DNA of 64,000 bases from Atherinomorus stipes (lineage: Eukaryota > Chordata > Actinopteri > Atheriniformes > Atherinidae), in assembly GCA_023101725.1 (NCBI GenBank), contig JALJCO010007076.1, positions 558,001-622,000 on the forward strand. Reading direction: 5' to 3'. The notes beneath the pieces were generated by a model that worked only from the letters and a program-made list of their open reading frames with translations, was not told the DNA's origin and made no database searches. The first letter of the stretch is position 1, and every line of letters begins with the position of its first letter. Shown in pieces: positions 47,984 through 58,329 of the stretch. Made by a program: the position numbers and the translations under genes.

Positions 47984-48264
47984 AGATATCTCACTATTTT
48001 TGACTTTTCGGAGCCTGTCAAGTCCTTCTGACCCATTTTGCCAAAGGAAAGGAAGTTGCCTAATAATTCTGTTTGCCTAATACTGCTGATATAAGGTGTT
48101 GATGTCATTAGACCACACCGCTTCTCATTACAGAGATGCACATCACCTGATATGCTTAATTGGTGGTAGGCTTCCGGCCTTTACAGCTTGGAGTAAGACA
48201 ACATGCATACAGAGGATAATTTGGTCAAAATACTCATTTGCCTAATAATTCCGCACTCCCTGTA
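47984..48264 (-). mobile_element. 5' fragment of a Tc1/mariner element
   Basis: The right boundary TTCCGCACTCCCTGTA is the end of a fish Tc1/mariner family whose + orientation starts CAGGGAGTGC and continues with ATTATTAGGCAAATGAG. The fragment runs on the minus strand through the 5' UTR into the first codons of the transposase (ATG near 48036, reading MGQKDLTG) and stops abruptly near 47984. It lies between the ppara poly(A) sites and cdpf1. Confidence 0.8.
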
Positions 48265-48433
48265 GTGTGTCCAACCTATGTGTCCACCACATCTCATGCT
48301 GTCCCCTGTTGTATTTATTCTCGTTTCTCAGTGTTGTTTTACTCCCCCAGTCCAGTTGGGGGCGCTAAAGACTCACAAAACAATATCACTGGCCTGAAAA
48401 TGGTAACCAGGAACAAACTTTTTGCTGTGAACA

Positions 48434-48546
48434 ATGGAGCAAACTACGAGTGAAAACCCTGAAAAATTTTTTACATGCCAGTTATGTGATTTGAGTACCC
48501 CATTCACTTACTACGGCCAGAAACCACCTAACACCAGAGCTATTGT
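48434..48546 (+). CDS. cdpf1: cdpf1 coding exon 1
   Basis: ATG at 48434 to donor GTAAGT at 48547. Encodes the first CxxC pair and GQKPPNTRAIV, ending in phase 2. Confidence 0.88.
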
Positions 48547-49789
48547 GTAAGTGAAAATTAAACTAAAAGCTCATTTGAGAGCGCCCTGGTGCTAAAGCTG
48601 AAGCATGAGCAGCATTAGCTTTTAGCTAGTCAGCTAACGTTTGTTTATGTAGCTTGTACGTGAGTAGTACATAAATTTTATATTTTAGTCTTTCATACTG
48701 TACAAATATTTTGTTTTGTTTTTGCACTTTGTATCTTTTCACCTGCCAAGGGACTACGGATGCAAATTAGCTTGCTAGCTACAATCAAACATGTTTACAC
48801 CTGATGCTACAGATGTTCATTAAAACGGTCCTTATCAAATAACTAAATTAACAAAAGCTACTGATTGCCCTAAGGTTAGACAGGGACACGAACCCTTTAA
48901 TTTGCATGTAGCAATTATTTACAAGAAGCAAAATAAACTACAAGTCGAGCCCTGGTCTGGTTTGCTGTCCCATCAGGTTGCTCGAGGAGTGCTTTGTGAC
49001 CAAAGACCCCTTCAGTCCAGACAAGGAAAAGTTTTTAGTGCTGGGGGTCTACCTGCAGCCTGTGCAGTGTGTGCGTCTGTGTTGGATCGGTAAGACGTCT
49101 GAACATTTGTCAGTGTTAACCACGGATTTTTTTTTTGCACTGATGGTTCAAAGGGAATAGCCTGACACCTGAAACACATTTAACATCTGATACTTATTGA
49201 AGTAGGGTTTTATTTATCTGTTTGCAGGGCTTTTGCCTGCTGTAATAGCTATAAGAGTACTGTCCCTTTTAGAAATCATTCTTTAAAACATCTGATTACA
49301 CAAATGTTGACTTGTTGCTGCAGGTAAAATCTGTCTTGTTAGGATGATGTGACGCCCCCACTGCTGGCATTGTAAGCCTAAACTGAATATCCACGTTTTG
49401 AAATGCTCTTCCTGTTATAGTTTACCACTTAGCAAGAAATCACCCTACAAATGACTGGAGAGAAAGCTTATCTTTTGATGTTTTCCTGAGATAGCTTTCT
49501 TTTGATTCAGCATGCATGCGCCCAATGACTATGAAACTTGCAATCAGTTCATTTGTATTTTTGCAAAAACATGGTAAAAAGTGTTTTTCATGGAATAAAG
49601 GTGACTGGAGCTTCTGTGAATCTTGAGCACTGCTGTTTGTTTTTCTCTCTCTTCTGTCAGGACTGCAGCCTCTTCTACACCAAGAGGTTCTGCATGCGGT
49701 GCGTGAACAAGCACTTGGACCAGTTTCCCCATCAGATTCAGACTGAGCTGGCAAAGAAGAAGCATAGTTCAAAGGCTGCTGTTTCCTGA
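48434..49789 (+). CDS. cdpf1: CDPF1 (cysteine-rich DPF motif protein), three exons, frame broken by one extra G
   Basis: Small cysteine-rich protein of unknown biochemical role. Exons: 48434-48546, 48977-49089 and 49661-49789. Exon 1 gives CQLCDLSTPFTYYGQKPPNT, close to the human start of the domain. Exon 2 gives LLEECFVTKDPFSPDKEKF, including the DPF motif, and exon 3 gives CSLFYTKRFCMRCV and the stop TGA at 49787. The start ATG has a strong context (AACAATGG). The coding sum is 355 bases, one more than a multiple of three. After VLG in exon 2 the conserved STCSLCSVCVCVGS continues only in the +1-shifted frame, so one G in the run 49043-49047 is surplus. Without it the protein would be about 117 aa (human 123). 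This is either a sequence error or a real disabling indel; flanking exons look intact. Orthology is supported by position next to ppara. Confidence 0.9.
48977..49089 (+). CDS. cdpf1: cdpf1 coding exon 2, contains the frame break
   Basis: Acceptor CATCAG ends at 48976; donor GTAAGA starts at 49090. It encodes LLEECFVTKDPFSPDKEKF and VLG in one frame and the cysteine-rich remainder in the next. Only the shifted frame joins exon 3 in phase 0. Confidence 0.88.
49661..49789 (+). CDS. cdpf1: cdpf1 coding exon 3 and stop
   Basis: Acceptor TTCTGTCAG ends at 49660. Encodes DCSLFYTKRFCMRCVNKHLD and a lysine-rich tail, stop TGA at 49787-49789. Confidence 0.9.
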   Translation, partial: DCSLFYTKRFCMRCVNKHLDQFPHQIQTELAKKKHSSKAAVS

Positions 49790-50152
49790 CACGAGAGGTC
49801 CATAACCAGCTCACCAGACTGCAACAAACATCTCAGTATATGCATTTGTATTATGTATTTCATGTAATACAGGTTTAAGCTGTGCAAATATATTTTAAAA
49901 GAAGCAAGATTGTTATTATTTTTTAATCTTGCAGTATCTACTCGAAAGTAGGGATCGATCGATATAGATTTTTTTAGGGCCGATTCCGATATTTTCTCAT
50001 TAGCCTCTGCCGATGGGCGATACAGCCTGCCAATATTTGGAGCCGATACTGCATTTGGCCCCAAAATTAATATAATTAAAGACACAATTTTGAATATATA
50101 AAAAAGAAACTGTGCACTTGTAACGATGTTAAAAAGAAACATTAAACATATA

Positions 50153-50161
<9 letters not shown>

Positions 50162-50200
<39 letters not shown>

Positions 50201-50214
50201 CGCGCGCGTGTGTA
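50162..50214. repeat. TA/TG/CG microsatellite
   Basis: TA units pass into TG and then CG units, at the left border of the nested MITE. Confidence 0.85.
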
Positions 50215-50216
50215 TA

Positions 50217-50740
50217 CAGCCCTCACAAATTATTCATACCCTCAAATTAAAGCAGGAAAAATATCAGCTGTCAGTGAAATAAGATGAAATTGACAAAAGT
50301 AATACTAAATAAAAATTCTATGAAAATCATGACATCAATTTTGAATTGTGTTTTGATAGTAAATATTAAAAACAAACATACAGAAAAAAAATAAAAACAA
50401 GCATGATGGGGCTCCAAAACAAAAATTTTGTTGAGCAGCTCTTTAAGGCAATCACTGCAATCAGGTATCTGTAATGTTCAAAAAGACTTACACCTCTTGA
50501 CAGGTATTTCAGTCCACTGTTCATGGGAAAGGTGCTCTGAAGTGTCTGGGACAGTTTTCTTTTATTATTATTATTTCCAAACACAATTCAAAAACAACGT
50601 TTATTTTCACTTGACTTTTAATTTAGTACATTTTTATTTATTATTATTATTTTTTTTTATAGTTTCTTGTTATTTGAATATTACTTTCGTGAATTTAGCC
50701 TTTAGTTTGAGGGTATGAATAATTTGGAGACAACTATATA
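50217..50740. mobile_element. Tc1/mariner-type MITE nested in the hAT-like MITE
   Basis: Left CACAAATTATTCATACCCTC and right GAGGGTATGAATAATTTGG are inverted copies close to the ends, with TA-rich flanks as expected for TA target duplications. About 520 bp, no transposase. It split the surrounding element, so it is the younger of the two. Confidence 0.7.
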
Positions 50741-50892
50741 TATATTTGATATATATATATAAACTACTGCCTTTATAGATGCCTATCTGTAAATTATACT
50801 GGGGGTGTATCGGGCAACACATCCAATGTATTGGCCGACACCAACGAAAAACGCAAGGATCGTCCAGTGGATGTATCGGTCTATCCTTACTA

Positions 50893-53490
50893 AAAAGATA
50901 CTACTTCGATCTTGAGGCTGCTACATTTGAGTGTTACAGCGTCCTGGGTGGTTATTTATTTATTTATTGCAAAAAGTTTTTTTTTTCTTTTTTGTATAAG
51001 AGAAAAGCAGCAGGTATGAACTTTACAAGCATTGAATCATTGCTCTTTTGCTATGTTAATTAGTAATCTACTATAACTCAATAAGCAGAGCAGTAGAATA
51101 AGTTTCATGCCCGTGCAGCTCAGCTGGTAAGCAGAGACACTACAATGTTACAACTCAACATGGATGACTCATACTCATGTAGTAACTTTGTAACTGAATT
51201 GTGTTTTGGTGACTGAATCCAACATGCTTGCATCATTCCCTGTAGAACTTGCAGATTTTCCACACCTCGCTGCAAATACCCTGAACTCTAGCAAACATAA
51301 ACAGTTTTAACAGTGTCATACAGGCATGAGACCTAAATTCATTTTAACGTGTAGGCGTATCAAAACTGTTGGCTTACGCTGCATACACACTGTTGGAATT
51401 TTTGGGCCTTCGTATCAGATGGAGAAGAAATTGATCCACCATCTACTGCTCATGCTTTTGCCTACAAAAGTAGGAACCCTTAAATTTCCAAGCATGAAAA
51501 CCACAATCCCTTTAAAGCACTCTAATGAGTGTGAGACCGCAACAAAGTGCTCTCTTGCCTCATTTTTCACTTTCCTGTCTAATCAGAGTGATTGAAATCT
51601 GTTTCCAGTTCAAGGATCACTCCATACAGAGCCGTGCACAGTTTACAGCAGCATAAACACATTATGGATTAAGTGTGATCCTGGTGATAACATCTATATA
51701 GCAGATGGCCTGGCTGTATTTATCACGAGATGTTTGAGTCTTTTGCGAGGGTTAATTGAAACAGCATGGCCTTAAAGCAGGCCCGCTCGTTTTACTGGCA
51801 AATGCTGCAGAGGAATGCAGATGACACTTGCTAGAGTGTGCACTGGGACACTGAACTCCAGGGCTCGTAGTACATGCTGTTGCTCCCCCCCCCCCCCTTT
51901 TTTTTTTTTTTCACTTTTTGCATGATGCTTATCCAGCTCTGGAATGTGCAGAAAACAAATCTGAGTACTCTTGCCTTGAAGACTTGTTAGATTTTTGGAA
52001 TATTTCAAGGATGCAAACTAAGAACCTTGAGGGCGGATTTGCTGTTGATTTCTAAGTATCATTTTCAAAGCTTCAGTTTCCCTTATTTCCTTGGCGTTTA
52101 AATTCTATGCGCACTTAAGCAATTACACCCAGCGAAGCACGCAAACCAACCCTGTGGCACTAGTGCCAAAGTCTGACAGCGATAGGCAGGGTGCCAACGA
52201 TGACGAAAGGATTCTGCATGAACTGATGTCATTGGAGGCAAAGTTGAAGCTGTTTATTGCTGCTGCTGCTGTTTTCCTGGATAAAACCTCACTGGAGTGC
52301 CTTGGTGTCCCTTAGTGACCTTTAAGCTGCAGCTGAATAGAGTTACACTGATTAAATCAAGTGTGCCGTTTATGTGACACCAAATCAGATCAAGCAGTGA
52401 TATCTGTCAGCACTCGTAGTCATTTGATGATTGATGCATGTGATAGTACTACCAGCCTGGAGCAAGACCTTGGACTGGCACTGACAGACATCTGTTTTCC
52501 AGTTTTGTTTTCTTAGCATGTCATACACTAAAGGCAATTATCAGCTTGTTTTGTCCTCCTTGCATGAATACGGAAATGCAAATAAATGTCTGTTAAGAGG
52601 ATCAAATGCAGTCTGTGAACTTTGTTTATTGTAATCTGATCCCTGCTTTGTTAAACCAGCTGGAAAGATTAAACCTTTTCTTTTTGATTTTTTTAATTAC
52701 AACCTTACAAATCAAACACGCCTTTTCAGATTTATTAGGCTATGTAAACATTTGCAGAGTTTTAAAAAAAAACCTTAGATCACGTATTTGTATTGTTTTG
52801 TGTTGCATCTTTTTACATTGTGTGCACATATACTACATGTTGACACAGCTAAACTATGAATAATGCTGCTCTCATTTGATGTATTTGTATTTTTCTGCTT
52901 TCAAACGGGGAGACAAATCTAAATTGTAAGAGAAAAGCAGCTATTAGGACTACGTGTCAACCAGCGGTCACTATTAAAAGCATTTCGAGACTGTTGCTCC
53001 GCTTTGATAAAATCTGAATTTCTTAAGCGCAGCGTAATCTGACCAAACAATGGTCCATATCATTCAAACAGTGCTCCTGCACTGATTTTTGACTCTCTTA
53101 AATGCACGGTCATTTATCAGGGAAAAAGTTAGAAGCGGCAGAAAGTCTCCAACGTTTTCTGACACAGCCACACTACAAGAACAACAGTGCGCATGTGCGA
53201 GCTGTAAGTGTTCCTGACGCGAGGACAGCTCACTGTACTCGCAGATATTTGCCAAAAATTACAAAGTGTTGTCGCTGTTTAAGAATAAATGACGAAAAGT
53301 TAATCAGAGGCGACGGATTGACGTAGTTGCAACACTTGAGGGGGTGGCAGTATTCTCTTAAGTGGTCTGTTTTGAATGTGTTTTTCAGCGCATGACAAAA
53401 TGGATGTGTGGCGTGTGAAATCCGTGTATTGCGTGAGACTCGAGAGCCCTTACTCTGCACTGTGATGTTACCCCTGTTCAACTTTAAGCA
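50893..53490. other. Non-coding spacer between cdpf1 and the cdkn1b-like gene
   Basis: Contains a C-run/T-run junction (51887-51912). No supported gene. The GC content rises toward the cdkn1b-like promoter. Confidence 0.5.
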
Positions 53491-53854
53491 CTATGGGCGG
53501 TCCTACAGTAGAACTGAGAGCAACGAATCGCCTCCTCTGTTTAAATAGCCTAGTCCTTGATGTCAAGTTTTCTTCCTCACCCATAGCTCCCTCTAACGCC
53601 ATGTTAGCTGTTTTGACTTGACGTGTTTTCATCTGACTTACTACGAACTTGACAGGAGTGGCTCTGTTAAATCCCCCCCCCTCCCGTGCGCCTTTTGGAG
53701 ACATTTTACGCGTATTTGGATGATACGCGCGGAATATGCATGCATCGTTCCTGTGACTCTGCATTTGAAGGGAATACTACTTGGAAGTAGCAGTTTGGGA
53801 GATTTTGGACCTTGTTTGTGCGGTTTGTATTTTTCCTGTCATATGTGCAGCAAG
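53490..53854 (+). promoter_or_regulatory. Promoter and 5' UTR of the cdkn1b-like gene
   Basis: A GC box (GGGCGG, 53495-53500) and an AT-rich TATA-like element (TTAAATA, 53541-53547) lie 300-360 bases before the start codon. The 5' UTR has in-frame ATGs at 53720 and 53843 with no stop before the main start. The transcription start is not fixed by the sequence. Confidence 0.4.
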
Positions 53855-54263
53855 ATGTCAGATGTTCGCCTCTCTAATGCGAGCCCGACGGTGGAGAGGG
53901 TGGATGCGCGGCAGCAGGACAACGTCAGACCGGTTCGCCGAGCGCTTTTTGGTACACCTGACCGAGAGGAGACACGGAGGTATATGGAGGCTTTGACGCA
54001 GGAAAATACGCAGGATTTTATAGACAGATATAACTTCGACCCGGTGGACGACAGACCACTCTCTCCTGGTAATTACGAGTGGCAGGAGGACAACGAAGCA
54101 CCGGAATTTTATCGCAGGCCGCCGCACACGAACCAGCGGCCCCAGCGAGAGACTGACTCGCCCAACGGTAACCACCGACAGGAGGACGAGGAGACGAGGA
54201 GGACGCAGCCAGCTCACCTGCCAGGCAGGAAGGGTTCGCGAAAACGACGCTCGGAAGCTTCAG
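53855..54263 (+). CDS. cdkn1b: cdkn1b-like coding exon 1 (kinase inhibitory domain)
   Basis: ATG in an AAG-ATG context (A at -3), donor GTGAGG at 54264, phase 1. Carries the whole CDK-inhibitory domain and the first basic cluster. Confidence 0.92.
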
Positions 54264-54754
54264 GTGAGGAAAGCTGTCCTGTATGAGAACTGTCACACTT
54301 TTTATTTCCTCGTTTGTTTGTTTCTTTTGCACAGCTGCGAATCTCTCGTGCCTCTGTGGCACAAACTCAGCGTTACGAAGCAACAACCATGTCCAGTCTG
54401 CAGTAGAAATCTTGTTTTTTTCCTCCCTCAAGTTACGCTATTCATTTTTTTTTTTTTTTTTAAAGAAAAAAACTCTAAACGCTGCTGTAGTTTGCATACA
54501 GGCTAGTTCATTCTCATGTCATACAAAAATCTGCATCCTGACTAGATTGTGCCTTTTTATGTTGTAGGTGCAAACTTTCCTGGATTTATTTATTTATTTC
54601 TATATGCATTTGGGATTTGCCAGGTTCTTGCTCCCACGAGTGTCCGCGCAAAAGGTCGCGCTCCGACGAAGACGACGATGAAGACCAGTCGAACGGTGCA
54701 GGAAGTCAGGCGATATCAGCCGCAGGCGAGAGACCCAGCAGGCCAGAGAACTAA
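53855..54754 (+). CDS. cdkn1b: p27Kip1-like cyclin-dependent kinase inhibitor (two coding exons, 179 aa)
   Basis: Cip/Kip family inhibitor that binds cyclin-CDK2/4 complexes in the nucleus and blocks G1-S. Exons: 53855-54263 and 54624-54754 (stop TAA at 54752), joined in phase 1. MSDVRLSNASP matches the p27 start, keeping Ser10-Pro11. The cyclin-binding RRALFG is at residues 28-33. The CDK-binding segment runs from NFDPVDDRPL (60-69) through YEWQEDNEAPEFYRRPP (74-90); the human Tyr88-Tyr89 pair is Tyr-Arg here. Basic signals GSRKRRSE and PRKRSRS suit nuclear import; Ser150 falls where human Thr157 lies. The C terminus is short and has no Thr-Pro site equal to human Thr187. Teleosts have more than one p27-like gene, so the symbol marks the family, not a proven paralogue. 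Confidence 0.9.
54624..54754 (+). CDS. cdkn1b: cdkn1b-like coding exon 2 (C terminus)
   Basis: Acceptor TTTGCCAG ends at 54623. Encodes SCSHECPRKRSRSDEDDDED and a short tail ending RPSRPEN; stop TAA at 54752-54754. The transcribed exon continues to a donor at about 54790. Confidence 0.88.
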
Positions 54755-55612
54755 GTGGAAGTCCCTTGAAAAAGGAAAAGCTGCGCCAGGTTAGAAACCA
54801 TTATCGCAGCGCTTTACTTTGAATGGATGGTTTCCTCACTGTCCAACTCAGTTCATTTTATGTAATCAGCATCATTAATGCATGCAACAGCCGTTGGGAA
54901 CAGCTATGTCCCTGCACGCAGGGCGTCATGATCCCTTAAACTTACATGCATTCTATTATTTATTTATTTATTTATTTTTCTTAAGCTCCCACCACCTCTC
55001 AGCTATGACTTTATCATTTGTGCGTGAGCGTTTGCATGTGTGATATCAGGCATAGGCGAATACTCTTTGAATTGCACCATTCAACAGCCTGTTTCCTCTT
55101 TACGTCCCGCAGAGCAGCGAGACCTGTTGCTGGTGGAATACTGTAGGCTTTCTCATCATCTGACAGAGGAGAGAAAATGAAAACAAAGCAGCCTTATCCT
55201 AAAGAAGGGAGGAGGAGAGGCTGCACAAGCACTGAACATGTACACTATAAAGTTTTGGCACTCATATAAAGTCAAATTGCCTCAAAGCAGCAGACAATGT
55301 AGCATTGTGCAAATGGATTTTTGCTCTTTTTTTTTCATCTTTTTTTTGTATATCTACTACCTATGTTTCAGATGTAGCACATGAGAAAGCATACTATGCT
55401 TTCCATACCTTTTGATAAATGTGTTTAAACATGCAGATTTGACTCTGGGAGTTGCAGTGCAATTTCCAACAGAGAAATATTTTGTTAAAGTGGTCATTTG
55501 TGTCATCATTCAGGTAACTGATGTAAGTTAAAAATGCAGATTTCAAAAGTCAGGGTTCGTGGAAACAAAATGTCTTCACTTTTTTATGGCTTTATATTCC
55601 CAGTGTTATATA

Positions 55613-55616
<4 letters not shown>

Positions 55617-55649
<33 letters not shown>
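55617..55649. repeat. TC microsatellite
   Basis: About thirteen TC units followed by TGTCTC, inside the proposed 3' UTR. Confidence 0.9.
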
Positions 55650-56359
55650 TTCTTGAAGGCCCAGATGGCTAGACTGTAAGTTAAGGGTCCATCTAACTGG
55701 GAACAGCCATAAAGTTTACATGCAATTTTTTTTCCCCCACATTTTCCAATTTTTAATGCCTTTTTTTAAAAAAATTCTTATATGGGAGGGTGTGTGTTTT
55801 TTTTTTCTCCCCTAACCTGTGGGTGGGGGTGGGGTGGGCGTGTGTGAAAGGGTAGTTAGACTGCTGAGCAATATCCAACCAAATTTTTAAACAGTATTTG
55901 CAAATAATCCTAAGAGTAAGATTGATTTTTTTTTTTTTTTTAATTAGATGAGTCTATATTTTTAGTGACTTGCACGTCACATATCCTGCCCCCATCGTAC
56001 TAAGCGTTGTCCAGGTTAACATAGGTAAAGTATGTTAAAAGCACTGGGCTTTTTTATGCAAGTATGTGAATCAAAGAAAAATTGTATTTGTGGTGTGAAA
56101 TTCATGTAGAACATGTAATTGCACTATTGTTCATTTCTCATCAAAGTGAGGGCAGAAAAACAACGTGACATTGCCTCACTTGGTGTAAAACTTTGAAGTG
56201 TACCTGTGTGCTTTTTTTTTTTTTTTTTTTTTTTAAGAAAACACTGAAACTTAACTAACTTATTTATGTTGTGCTTGTTTTGTGGGTGTATGTATAGCTT
56301 CCCAAAGCAACATTTTGTGCATTTTTGTATATGTATATTTTCATCATTGTTTTCTGATG

Positions 56360-56369
56360 AATAAATAAA
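56360..56369 (+). terminator. cdkn1b: Poly(A) signals, cdkn1b-like gene
   Basis: Two overlapping AATAAA hexamers. The sequence that follows is T-rich and AT-rich, as expected for a 3' end near 56385. Confidence 0.6.
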
Positions 56370-56389
56370 TTGCAAAACTGAGCCTAATA

Positions 56390-57506
56390 ATTGATTTTAT
56401 GCCCTGTGCTTTTTTGCATTCATTATTGTTATTTTCTGCAAATTGATTTAATTAAAGAGGAACATGCTTTTTGTATTTGATTGCACAATCACTTTAGGTT
56501 CAAGTGATCCTCCTATGTTAGCTTTCACACTGTAATTGCAAAGCTTAACACAAAGCTGAGAAGTTTAAATGTTCCAGTGGTTAGTTATAACACTGAGGAC
56601 ATATTTTTCAGTGCATATGTTCTTGCAAATGTCCTTGCATTCTGCTGTATATGATCCTATCAGAGAATTTGCCAATCAAAGCAGGTCAGTAGAACTTCAC
56701 AAACTAAAATTGTACGTTTTCGTGGACTGAAATCCAGTAAGTGGAAATGCAGCACCAGAGAGCAGGCTGTGACTGGGCTGAATCCCTTCAGCCTAGCTCT
56801 GCCTCTGAAGTTGAAAACAACAAGGGTATGTCCTGAGGAAAAAAAGAGGGAAAAAAAGTTTTTAGTTACTGGCATTCCCCGTCTCCAATCACAGCAAAGA
56901 GAAGAAAAGCAGACCACTTAGGAGCCAGCCAGTCAGAAAGCTGTGGGAGGGAGTCCAGGACAGTACAGGCTGTTCTTTTCATAAGGCACACACCACCCAA
57001 TTAGTTTCATTGGCTGACTCTTTCCTGTTGATACCAGTGTGTAGGAGTCAAATACAGAGTGAGAGAAAGAGCTACTCTTATGATAGCGTATACTGGCTGT
57101 GAGTGTCTGGAGTAATTACTAGTGAGCTCTGCACTTTTGTACACTTTTGAAGGATTGTGACTAATTTTAACACCTAACTTAAAGGAATCTATAGCAAAGA
57201 AGAATCTGTCTGTAGGGACCACTCCCATTCCCCATTTTCCTTACTATTCCTTTACCCAAACTTTTCCTTGATATTTTAGATAGCTTGAGTAATGCAACAC
57301 AAAAGGGTTAGGTTTTTCGTCTATCTCAGGTTTATCGACAACAGTAGGCTTAACATGTTTGGCATTGGAATCTGATGACACTGACTTAAAGGGGAGAAAA
57401 AGAACACAGGTTATCTTGCAAGAACATATTAATACCAATATTTACATTAGTAAACACGCAAGCTTTAGCAGATGTGAACACAATGCATGTTAAACTGCCT
57501 TTTGAT
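56390..57506. other. Non-coding stretch after the cdkn1b-like gene
   Basis: No exon, RNA gene or transposon end recognised. Confidence 0.5.
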
Positions 57507-57717
57507 CAGGGTTCCCCATTCTGGTCCTATGAAGGCCGCAATCCTGCAGGTTTTTTGTGTGGCCCTCCCCAAACAAACCTGACTCACATTAATGAGTCAT
57601 TTTCCTGAACATCAGGGACTGTTGGATCCATTTAATTTGAGTCAGGTGTGTTTGAGCAGGGACACAATGAAAACCTGCAGGATTTCGGCCCTTGAAGAAC
57701 AAGATTGGGGAACCCTG
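57507..57717. mobile_element. Palindromic MITE, 211 bp
   Basis: Left CAGGGTTCCCCATTCTGGTC and right ACAAGATTGGGGAACCCTG are inverted copies, and AATCCTGCAGGTTTT mirrors AAAACCTGCAGGATT. The centre has ACCTGACTCACATTAATGAG and its mirror GAGTCAGGTGTG. It resembles the family A MITEs at 40153 and 41303. Confidence 0.8.
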
Positions 57718-58329
57718 CTGTAGATGCATGACCCAAACTGATTTAGTCCCCTTATCCCCTGAAAACCCACCGTCTTTTAAATATTTCCTGTGATGCCACT
57801 ACAGTTGGATTGTTTCCTCATTTGATCAAAAACATACAGTGCTGCATGCTCAGCTTCAAGCAGGCATGTGCTGAATGCATGAAAGGCAGCATGGCTGCAT
57901 CTTTATAACGTCACAATGAAATATGAAGAAAAGCAAGGGATCTGGGTCCTGCAGCGTTGCACATAGTTCAGTGGGCTGCATATTCCCTGAACTTGTATTT
58001 GCAACAAGGGACATCCAGTCAAATATAGTGCATAAATTTGAATAGCTTTCAAATATGTGCTTTAGCAAAAAAGGAAATCATATTGAGTGGGGATGGGGGG
58101 CATGAAAATGTGACTGAGATATTAGCACCTGCATTAGCTCAGGTTCAGTTGTCTCTGCCAAAGTATTAAAGGTGATAGCTACAAATTTCATTCCTCCACG
58201 CCAGCTGGTGGCGCACTAACACTTGCTTTCTCAGTTGGCATTAGCAATTTTACAGAACTGGCTAACCGTTAATAGGAATATCACGCTTACCGGAAGTTCC
58301 CGGATTTTGAAAATTTCTCTTTCGGGGAT
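57718..58329. other. Non-coding stretch
   Basis: Ordinary AT-rich DNA with nothing recognised. Confidence 0.5.

Larger units (their letters stand above)
49949..50892. mobile_element. hAT-like MITE carrying a nested Tc1-type MITE
   Basis: Left end TAGGGATCGATCGATATAGA and right end ATCGGTCTATCCTTACTA are inverted repeats; GCCGATACT/GCCGACACC motifs lie inside both. A second element (50217-50740) and TA/TG repeats sit in the middle. It begins about 160 bp after the cdpf1 stop. No clear target duplication was found. Confidence 0.65.
54755..56390 (+). other. cdkn1b: cdkn1b-like 3' UTR with an intron
   Basis: A donor CAG/GTTAGA at 54789-54790 and an acceptor CCCGCAG ending at 55112 suggest a 3' UTR intron, as in mammalian CDKN1B. 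The last exon carries a TC microsatellite (55617-55649), poly-T runs and AATAAA at 56360-56365 and 56364-56369. Confidence 0.6.

Noticed and set aside
49738..50226. 162-codon open frame on the - strand
   Set aside because: Antisense to cdpf1 exon 3 and running through TA/TG microsatellite and MITE sequence; the repetitive Ile-Tyr stretch is a translation of the TA repeat.
51115..51160. tRNA-like phrase GCAGCTCAGCTGGTAAGC
   Set aside because: Resembles an A box, but no matching B box, anticodon arm or acceptor stem follows. At most a worn SINE fragment.
53858..54431. Frames of 119 and 137 codons antisense to the p27-like exon
   Set aside because: Shadow frames of a GC-rich coding exon. The + strand frame has clear Cip/Kip motifs.
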